Shown here: piece after piece, positions 20,928-30,785 of the stretch
Layout of the letters: each line of letters begins with the position of its first letter
How positions within the stretch are numbered: the first letter of the stretch is position 1
Source of the DNA: Amoebophrya sp. A120
Lineage: Eukaryota; Sar; Dinophyceae; Syndiniales; Amoebophryaceae
Direction of reading: 5' to 3'
DNA length: 64,000 nucleotides
Assembly: GCA_905178155.1 (NCBI GenBank)
Contig: CAJINV010000001.1
Span: 8,091,599 to 8,155,598, forward strand
The notes under the pieces: model-generated
Seen by the model: the letters and a program-made list of their open reading frames with translations, nothing else
Databases searched by the model: none
What the model was told of the DNA's origin: nothing
Position numbers and translations under genes: made by a program

Positions 20928-23900
20928 ATGTCATCTCCGCCGTATCTGTTCTCGTTGCTGGGGAGTTCGAAATCCCTGTCCGCTGCGGGCGTCGTCGGTT
21001 GGTCGCAGTCCGCCACAGACGAAGCGGTGCTCAATGACGACAGCCTGGACGCGCTGAAAAAGTTTCGGCAACTGTTCGGCATTTCCCTGGACTGGACCAA
21101 GTTTCCCGTCGTCCGGGTGGCCGAGTGTGACCCAGAGCACAAGTATGTCAAGCGGGCCGGGTGCCGACCGGGCGATGTGCTGCTCGCGTTGTGCAGCACG
21201 GTGGACCGCGTCACGTTGGTCACGCAGTGGTACATCTCCGGCAGTACCTCCCCGGAACACGTCATCATGGAGAGGGTGTAATTTTTTTCTCGATTGGTTT
21301 CAAGCCAAGAAAAGAGCATCATGATAAAGTAAGACCGGCTGCAGATAGAAGTGACAGTGAGAATATCTGTGGTGATCCACCTGGTCTTGTTCTTTTTGTG
21401 TGAACAATGAATAATTTTCGTAACAAGGTTGACTTGAATACGCGTGATCATAACTTCAATGCTTTGTCCACAGGTCAAGCAACGCATCAAAGAAAAGAAA
21501 CCGCAAGTGGTGTCCTTCATCTTTTTGTCGCATAAAAACGCGCACGAGTACTTGCAGCTGCAGATACCGGACTTGCAGACCGGCAAAAAGCCGGGGCTGT
21601 CTTTCGCGCGAGGCACGGGGAAGGTGACCGCAGTGACAGCATGGGCCGCCGAGATGGGGCTGCAGGCTGGGGACGAAATTTCCGCCGCGAACGAACTCTT
21701 TTTCGATGGCCAGCCAGAAAGCGACCCGTGTTGGGCCACGCTGGAAAAGTATTTGGAGCAAAGCCGTCCTCTGTATATCCTCTTTCGACGGAAAGGGGCG
21801 GGGTTCGACCCGGGGAAACAGCCAAAGTTGGACCGTCCCCTGCCCGAGCGGTGGATGGATCGAGTCAAGAACAAGGGGCCGTTTTACGCGACCCCAAATG
21901 CTGCTACTGCCAGCACAGCGAGCAACTCCCCTGCAGCGAGTGCTGCACTGCTTCGCGCCAGCCCAGCCGGGAGTGTGGCCGAGGGGGCACAGGACCAAGC
22001 GGGCAGCAGTATGGCACTGTCTCAGTCGGGAGCCGGTTCAACATCTTCCCCTGGAGCTGCACCACGAAGCAACAAGCAGAAACCGCCGGCCGGCTCGCCG
22101 TACTTGGTTTCGATGTTGTTCGCGCTGACAAAAGTGGACAAACAAAAGGCCGCGGGCGTGCACGGGTGGGGGCAGAGTCGACTGGACGATCCAGCAGTGA
22201 TAGACGATGCGTCTCTCTCGGGCCCCGCAAAGTTTCGGTCGCTGTTCGGATTCTGTCTCGACTGGACGCTTTTTCCGCGGGTGGTCGTAACGCAAGTCGA
22301 TCCCTTCCGCCCGGATGGGGTGACGCCCTCCCGAGCAAAGCGCGGCGGCCTTGAGGTCGGCGATTTTCTTCTCTTCGTCGCGTCACAGTCAGACCGCATC
22401 ACTATGGTCGCGACGTGGAAGGGCGACAGTCCGGAAGACGCGATCCTGAACCGGATCAAGGAGCGCATCGCGGCGAAGAAACCGCAGGTCTCGTCTTTTG
22501 GGTTCCTGCGCTCGAACTTTGCGGAACGGTATGTTCAAATCTTCATTCCGAAGAACACGCCCGCATTGATAACGGTCGACGGCAAATCGGGGAGCATCAC
22601 GCAGCCGCCCGACTCGGAGCTGACTCGGCGTGGAGTGGTCGTCGGAGACGTGGTGGCTGCCGTCAACGACGTGCTCACCGTAGAGAGCGACGACCCGTCT
22701 CGCATCGGACGCCGACTCGGCGACTCTTCCGCTGACCGCCACGTGTTGGTGTTTCGGCCGGACGGGAGCTCCGCAGCGAGTAAGACCTTCACCAAAGCGT
22801 CACGCGACGAGGATTTCGTTGTGCGCGACTTGCCGAAGGCATGGCGAGAGAAGTCGAGCCAGGGTTACGCGGATAGCGAAAAGCTGTACGCGAAACAAAC
22901 ACAGGAGAGCGGCGCTGGCGCAACTACATCTACACCGCAGAAGTCCCTTGAAGGATCAACAACATCTCCAGCCATTGTGACTGCACCACCAGCACCAGGA
23001 GGACCTCCAGCTCCTGCGGAGGATAAGCAGAAGACGCCGGGACCGTACCTGCGGTCGATGCTGGCGATGGTGAAAGACCCGAAACAGGCCGGTATCACCG
23101 GATGGTCGCAGGGAACGATTGACACTGCAGTTCTGGACAACAGCCAAATGAGCAGCGTCGAGCGCTTTCACAAACTTTTCGGTTTCGACCTCGACTGGGC
23201 GGAATTCCCGCTTGTGCGGTGCAGTTCCATCTCCTCCGATCCTGCCTCGCGCGCGCAGCGGGCGAAAATTGCCGTCGGCGACTTACTCCTCGTCTGCGGC
23301 GGATCTACAGACCGCGTTACGCTCTCCGCCACGTGGGGCGGCACGACCAATGATCTCGAGTCCGCGATTCTGGCCCGCATTCAGGAGCGGATCAAAGAGA
23401 AGAAACCACAGGTGGCAACCTTCATTTTTCTCACGGCTGCGAGCCTCGGTAATTACGTCCAATTGACTTTGCCGGTGAAGAAAAGCAGCGTCGAGGATGA
23501 TATCGGCGTGGAAGCTTGGGACCACGATGCGACGAGAGTGCGAATCGGAAAATTGACGGCCAGCTCCTCCACATGGGCGAGACGCCACGACCTCGCGGTC
23601 GGGGACGAGATAATCGTCAGCAACGACCTGGTTGTGGAAACGGATACTGCTGCTTTCATCCGCCGCGTCGGCCGACGGGACCAGGAACAAAGACTTTTGG
23701 TGCGCAGGCCCAGCGGTCCGTTCTCGTCGGTGACCCGCGCATCGGAAGATTTCTTGACCCGCCCGCTACCAGACAAGTGGAAAGTCGCACTTGCTACGCG
23801 TCCGCAAGTCGCCCGCGCGTCCTCTTCATCGCCCCCGGTTGTTGTACCCGAGAAAAGAGTCGTTGTCGCAACGCCGACTATCAAAGAATCGCAGGCACCA

Positions 23901-26843
23901 GCGGGACGACAAGCTGCAGAGCCAAGAGCAGAAACTCCAGCACCATCACCACCGCACCAACCAAAGCCGGAAATAGTCTCGGCTCCTGTGACTATAACAG
24001 CCACAAGTCCGCAGCCTGGAGCTGCACCAACGCCGCAGATGGAACAAGATAGCACGGTGGCGGGAAAGAAAAAGAAAAAAGGTATAAAAACCAAATCCGA
24101 GGAAGTAACCGAGGGCATGCCTAGTCTCTACACAAAACGCCAGGAACAGGGAAGGTTTTTATGGCATCTTCTTGCGGATAGCAAGCGCCTTCAAGAGTTG
24201 GGCTTTTACACGTTTTCCATCCCGACACTCCCTGAAGTGTTGAATGCAACGGTCGCTTCGCCGAGTAAAAGCGATGGCCGTCTGCGATTTGTCCGGACAT
24301 TTGGGTTCGACCTGGATTGGTTAAATTTCCCCGTGGTCCGGGTGTCTTCGGTCCAACTTCGCACTCCCCGAAGCCGGGATCCGAGCTTCGCCACCAAACA
24401 CAAAGTGAAAGTTGGCGACTACCTGATTTGCTGTGTCACGCTCCGAGACCGCGTCACGCTGCTTGCCACCTGGCGAGGAAAAGATCCGTTCGATGCAATT
24501 CTCGGCCGCGTCGCGGCCCGGCAGAAGGAACGGAAGGACCCCGTTTGCAGCTTCTTGTTCCTGTCTGGCGAAATGCGCAAAAACTTTTTGCAGTTGGTGG
24601 CGACCAGCGTCGGCGACTTTCGTGGTGACCTCGGGTTTCAGGTGGTGGACGGAACGGGTGCGGTCGGGGGACTAGCCGGCGTTTCGACCGTTGAGCACAC
24701 CACTCGCACTGGCGTGGGAACCGTGATAAAGACGGAATCGATGCAAACCGTCTCGTTTTCGTCGACGTTTCAGTTGCAGCAGAAGGACGAGGTCTTTGTC
24801 GCGGTGGGCGGCACAACGGAGCTTTTGGTCGAAAAGGACTGGCGCAAGATGAAGACCTTGCTCTCGAAAGACGGCCCGCGGCCGTTGTACCTTCTGCTTC
24901 GGAGGAAGGCGGGGTTTCCGGAAGAGGAACTTGTCGCCGTCGATGCTGACATCAGCCGGGCACTGCCGCAGCAGTGGGCTGTAGCGCTTAGCGCACAGCC
25001 TCCGCATCTCGTGCAGCGCGACTACAAGATTCTTGCAGATGGGGATCCCTCGATGAATAAAGCACCGGCTGAAAAAAACGCTTCTGGTGCAGACGATGGG
25101 CAGAAGAAGGCGCGCCTAGCGCTGGCTCCTGCGCGGCCGCCGTTTCTGCTTCATCTCCTCGACAAGACCGCGTTGGACGATCGGCGCGCACAAATGCAGC
25201 TCGGTCTTCTCACCCTCCGCCTCGACACTCCCCTCCGCGAACTGGCCCAGATCACCGGCGGCAACTTGTCGGGCCGCGACAAACTCCTCAAAACTTTCGG
25301 GCTCGAGTTGGACTGGGCCGCGTTTCCGCGCGTAACGATCGACCGTGTGGAGCCGGCATCGGCGGCCGAGCGCGCAGGAACGAAGCCGGGCGACGTGCTC
25401 GTCGCGCTTTGCGGAGCTGCGGTGCCGACCATGGCCAGCTGGCCCGGCGAGGACCCAGACGACGCGGTGTATCACAAACTGATCGCGACGAACACGGTCC
25501 GGCGCGCGTTGTCCTTCGTGCAGGAAAACTACGTTACCTCCTACTGGGCCGTGCAAATCCTCGGACACGGTGCGCTGGCCTGCGAGAACGACGTGCGTGC
25601 GGTGCTCGACACGCGGGGCGTCATCCGCGCAGTGCCGGCCGCGAGTTGGGCGGAGCGAGAGGGTCTGCAGGTCGACGACAAGATTATCGTCATCGCGGAT
25701 CAGCTGATCGAAACCGGACCAACGGTGCAAAACACCGACGCAGTGAGTGTTTTCATCGACAAGTGCATGTTTCGGGATGTCGTGGGGAAGCAGGCCAGTA
25801 GCGAAGTAGTAGTAGCTTCTGGAGGAGGTGCAAGTAATACGCAAATGGAAATGCACGCGCCCGCGGTTGCATTGCTGATTCGCAGGAAGTCTGCGGTCGG
25901 GACAGTAGAGTTGACGAAAACGTTGTTTCCCCCGACGACGTTGCCATTAGTGTGGATGGACAAACTAGCTGCGCGCAAAGCCACAAAGAGTGACAGCCCG
26001 GCCCGGCTGGAGGTGCTACAGGCGGCGTACTCGGCAGCAGGCGACAGACAGAAAGCGACCAAACAAGATGAAACGGAAGTGGGCTTGTCAGCCGACGAAG
26101 TGCCGGAGGTCGTGACATTTTCATCGGCAGACGGTGGAGACGGTGAGAGGGTAGCACAGCGGTGGGAGCAGCAAGTCGACAGAGAGGAGATGGAAAAGAT
26201 GAACCGACTAGTGCTCGGCACTCAGCTGCGACCAAGAAACGAAGATGCTGTGGCTGTCACGCGGGCGCGCGGCGACGGCGGCGCGAGCGGGCTGAAGGCC
26301 AGCGCTTCATCACCCGCAGCATCGCCGAAACGCGCTGCACGGTTGCTGGGAAGCAGCTCGGCCGCGAAGAAGGAAAGCGACAAGCGGGTGCTGGATCAGG
26401 CACAGCACGCTTTTGAGCTACAACCTGTTGGCTCTCGTATTGCGATGGAGCAGTTTGGCGTCGCAAGCGGCGAACGGACTTCGGGAAAGCGCGGCTTTCC
26501 GTCAGACCCCGAAGCGGACACCCTGTCCCGTGTGCAGCTGGACCGACTGGCCAAAGAAGCTGCGGTTTTCGCGACGGACTCCTTGCACGACAAACATGCC
26601 AAGATCGCGCCGCATCAGGGGCGTGCGCGACGCGACGAAGCGTTGTTTTCCCCGGGGAAAAGAGCGCGGAGATCTGGTCCGCCAGTGCAGCTCCGGCTCT
26701 TCCAGGAACGCAACAAAGCCGGACGCACGTGGAACCAAGAGGCAGCCCGGTGTCCCACACTGCTAAAGGAAATGTGGAAGAGAACTTACATTTCTGCCAA
26801 AACGGGTAGAAGCGATCGCATGTTGCGGCCGGTGGTCAATTGA
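20928..26843 (+). CDS. giant protein of five repeated PDZ-like modules
   Basis: Exons 20928-21275 and 21474-26843, 1905 aa. The intron 21276-21473 (GTGTAA...TCCACAG, 198 nt, phase 0) is confirmed by module alignment: MERV|KQRIKEKKPQV in module 1 matches NRIKERIAAKKPQV in module 2. Five modules start near nt 20934, 22093, 23040, 24150 and 25138. Each has an opening helix (PYLxSML), then KFRxLFGFxLDWxxFPxV, a first PDZ-like lobe ending GDxLLxxC and DRVTLxATW, the linker KKPQVxxFxFL, and a second PDZ-like lobe (e.g. AWAAEMGLQAGDEISAANE) ending in an RPLYILFRR-type strand. Linkers are Ala/Pro/Ser-rich. The C-terminal 280 residues are charged and module-free. No signal peptide or membrane segment. 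Repeated PDZ-like folds suggest a cytoplasmic scaffold; that role is inference. Confidence 0.85.
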
Positions 26844-27407
26844 AGCTGAAATACAAAGAGCAATGCAGTAGCCACCGAAGACAGAGAAGTCGTCTGTGGA
26901 TGATTTTTGCCATAAGGATAAGTTAATTCACATGATGTTCAGCAGCTTCAGGAGGACGAGGACTAGGACAGGGAGAAAGACTTGAACTTGAATCAATACG
27001 AACCGCAACCCGTTGGGATTATGTATCCGAATCACACGAGCGCGCTGCTGCTATGGTAAAAATACAGCGCCGCACAAGCGTCGTCAGTGCTCTCGTGTTG
27101 TTCATCATCATCTTCATTTCTCAGTAGCGTCTGAGGTCCGCAACGAGGTTGCTAAGGAAAAAAGTTGTCGACTGAGCGATCATGTCTATCACACAGCCTT
27201 TCGCGGCTCTTCAGTTATTCTGTGTTGCGGGTCTAAAGCCGAAATGCTGTGGGTGAACTACTTACTCACATGTTCTTTATTCAACGATTCACTCTACTTA
27301 CTTAAGTTAATTCCTCTACATGGGTCGTAGTTTTTTCACATGATGGTGCCGCCTCCTGGAAAAGTTTCCTGAAATTGGTGTAGCAACGACAACGAGCTTG
27401 GGGCGGC
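26844..27407. other. intergenic region
   Basis: No coding frame, RNA or repeat that I can support. Confidence 0.45.
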
Positions 27408-29830
27408 ATGCCGACCATCCGGCGGCTGAAGATGAAGTGCGTTTCGTTCTTTATTTTTTGTGTAGCCGAAAACACTGCATCGTCGGGTCTGGCTGCCCGT
27501 CTGCGCGTCGGAAAGAGTGCCGATGGCACCGAAAATGAGGAGGACCTGGTGGAGCAGGAGCGGGGGCTGGACCAAGATGATCACACAGATGCCCAGAATC
27601 GCATGGCGGAAGATGGAATGACACACGTATCTATACTCACGCATGATTCTTCTAATATATAAGCTTACGTGTACAACGAAGTCGTAGATGTAAAACATCT
27701 GCTCACAAACACAATAAAAGTCGCGGCGACCACCGCGTCAGGCTCAGGTGCAAAACCATACCAATTGAAACCTGATAGTTTGACTTTCATTTCATCACTC
27801 TGACCACAGGCAATCATGCGCACCGTGTTGGAGAATTTCCACAAGACCGTTATGCAGCCACTGGTGGAGGAGTCGAAAGCTCGAATTGACGTCGCGCTCA
27901 AAGATGCGGATGCAAAATTGGAGAGCGACCAGGAGCAAATCAACCAGGAAATCAGTTTGGCGGAAACCAAGATCGCGGAGATGCAGTCCTCGTTGGACGA
28001 AAACCTGCGCCGGAAGCAGACACAGGTCGCCGAGCTTAAAAACCTACTGCAGCAGCAACTGCAAAACTACACGGAGACCATGTCTCGTGTCAAGGAAATG
28101 CTGGGGACGAGCGTGCAGGAAAGCAAAACGGAGCTACAATCCGTGCACCAGTACCTCGCCGAGCAGCGCGAGGCGGTGCTGGCCGAGATCGGGGAGGTCG
28201 GCGATGGCGAAGAAGATGAAAACGCTACAAATTTCACCAACATCACCACCGAAGCCAACATGACAGCCGCCGATCCGAGCGTGAGTGCCAACGTCACCGC
28301 AGGAGGATCAGAAAGCGAGGCGAATTTGACGGCCGGTGGCGCGGGGTCTGCCAATGTTACGATGAATAACATCACAGGAGACAACAGCACCGGCCTCGAG
28401 ACCCTTGAACTCGGAGGTGACGAAAACGAGGAAGGGGACACTCCCGCTCAGGTTTTTCTCGAGACAGCAAACAGTGACATCAGCAGTTTCGGCAAGTCGG
28501 GCGCAGAGTTCTTGCAAGTTGCTGACGGTGCACTCGAGAACGCCGACCACACGTTGTCCGAGAACTATGCAACAGAAAATCCCTCGTCCCTGATTCCGGA
28601 TTCGACGTCCCTCCTGCGAACAAAGGTCGCACGGATTCTGGAGGGCGGCAAGAAGAAAATCGTGCGGACCGCTCAGCAAAAAGTGCTAAGTGTGAAGAAC
28701 ATGATGAAACTGAGGACGAATAAAGCAAGCGGTAGAACGACTGCAAGGCTGCATGGCGGCAATGAAAAACTGCACACGACGAAGATGAAGTCGAAATCCA
28801 TCAAAGCCGCGATGAGCAGTCCGGTGATTGATCCAGATACTCAGGAGGAAGCGAAAAGCTTCGCCGAAAAAGCGGGAGATGCTATTAACGCCCACATTCT
28901 AGCCGAAGTCGACGAGTACACGAAAGGACTCAGAGACGAGGTGCTGTCCATGGTCCAAGAGGTGGGGGAGCAGCTGCACCAGCGCACGCTGGCCATTCAC
29001 GACACCGTCGAGAGCGCCCGCGACAACTTCGAAGACGCTGGAATGGCTGCCAACGCCGAGGTCAGCGCGGATCTTCAGGTAAGTTTTTACTGGGACGAAT
29101 GTTGGTAAACGCAGAGCTAACAGGACTGAGGTCCTTGCTTTTCATCAAACGCCACCAATGTAAAGTGATAGTCGACGCAAGTCGACTGCTGCAACATTAA
29201 GCACATCAAAATGGAAAGACCAGGACTACAGCCTCAATTTTTTGCATCATATCATCATAACTCCACATGCAAACAAATCCATCACAGAGCGAAACCGAGA
29301 CGGCACAGAATTTGGGGGACTCGCAAAGCAATCTGCAGACGGCTGTGGCAGAGAGCACGCTCTCGAACCAGAACGACTTCGGTATTTACAGCACGAGTAC
29401 CAGCACGCCACAGCCCGTCCTCTTTCTCCAATTAGACACTGCGAACAAGAAAGAAATTGAAAACAGAAAAAGCAACAAAGAGAAGGAGGACGAATTTTTT
29501 GAGGCCGAGCGGAGCGAAAGTCAAAGTAGTACAACTGTTGACCTCCAGTCGACCGACGCATCTGCGGAGGATCATGGCACCAGGGTAAATATGCGAGGTA
29601 ACGGCGAGCAGCAATTTCAAAGCGACCTGGAGGACCAGCTGGACCTGGTAAAGAGTGCTTCAGACGCGGTGTCCAAAGCAGCGAAGGAAGCCGCAGAGGT
29701 GGCGGGAGAAGAGTACACGGGCGCGATAGGCGAAGGCGCGACCAATTCGACTGCGGGTTCTTCAAGTCCAGATGAAGAGGAGACAAGCCCAAGCGAAGAG
29801 GAGGACACCGACGAGGCGGAGCAGGAATAA
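27408..29830 (+). CDS. secreted, sequon-rich coiled-coil protein
   Basis: Exons 27408-27626, 27810-29078 and 29288-29830 give 676 aa. The N-terminus MPTIRRLKMKCVSFFIFCVA followed by ENTASSG is a signal peptide. Introns 27627-27809 (GTATCT...CCACAG) and 29079-29287 (GTAAGT...ATCACAG) are phase 0 and the joins read naturally (DGMTH|AIMRTV; SADLQ|SETETA). After the signal comes a long coiled coil (about 85-190: ESKARIDVALKDADAKLESD...). Then follows a short stretch with nine N-glycosylation sequons (NAT, NFT, NIT, NMT, NVT, NLT, NVT, NIT, NST), a basic region (GGKKKIVRTAQQKVLSVKNM), another helical region, and an acidic tail ending EEEDTDEAEQE. No transmembrane helix follows. The family is unknown; the protein is likely secreted or carried in an endomembrane organelle. 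Confidence 0.78.
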
Positions 29831-30785
29831 GCTTGGGAAGGTGCTAGCGATGGAGGTTTGTTCGAGGCGGTGCTAGTAGTGAACAAGCTGCAGCGAAGCA
29901 GTATCATATCGTGAATCGATTTTTTTTCTTCGGTTTCTTCTTGACGTTTTATTACGGCAAAGCAATCTATGTCTTACTTTGTCTATCAGAAAACAAGATC
30001 GATGGAGATTGATAGGATGCCTATCAATCCTACTAGCGCCACATTTTTCGAGAATATAGTCGCCAGCGGTCAACAGCCGGCCGCAAGCTTTTTTTAGAAG
30101 ATGAACGAATTCATCGGCTTGTATTCAATGTAAACTCTAACCTAGTAAACTTTGCTGGCAGCCACCACAGATCACAACTGTATAATCGAAAAGACTTTGT
30201 CTATGGGGGGCGGAGGATTTCCCAAAGGGAAGGAGAAAGTAGACTCGAATAGTTTTACAAATGCACACTGTAGTTTCATCGTCATTTCAGTACCCTCAGC
30301 CGATCGAAGAAGCATAACATATCATGGACTGCATCTTCGCAGCACCCATGTGCTTTTGGGTTACTCTTACTTACCACAGAGACGGACATACGGAGTGTGT
30401 AAAGTATTGTTCCTTTCATCGAGAGAAAGACTGTTCGCTATCGATCCGAAATTTTCCGTGTCGTTTGGCCCTAAAGGAAGAGGGCAGATCGTGTACTTAT
30501 TCGCAAACGAAAGTGACCTGCCATCGGAGAGTGAGAGGGAGAGCCACAGAGCAGTGCAATGACAGATCACGAGCGAATATGTTCGAATTGTCAGCGGACG
30601 AACACGATGATTCAAATTTGTCGATCATTTAAAGCTATGATCATAAAGCAAAGCGCAATCGTGGCACATTCGCGTAGTTCTTCTAGGTGTCGCGTGTCGT
30701 GAAGATTCGGTTGGTCCTTGCACTGCCGAATGAGTTTTCTTGAATTGGCGTGAATACCTATCAACGAACCTGGTCACTGAGGATC
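29831..30785. other. intergenic region
   Basis: Nearly 1 kb with only short shadow frames. I see no RNA gene or repeat. Confidence 0.45.
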
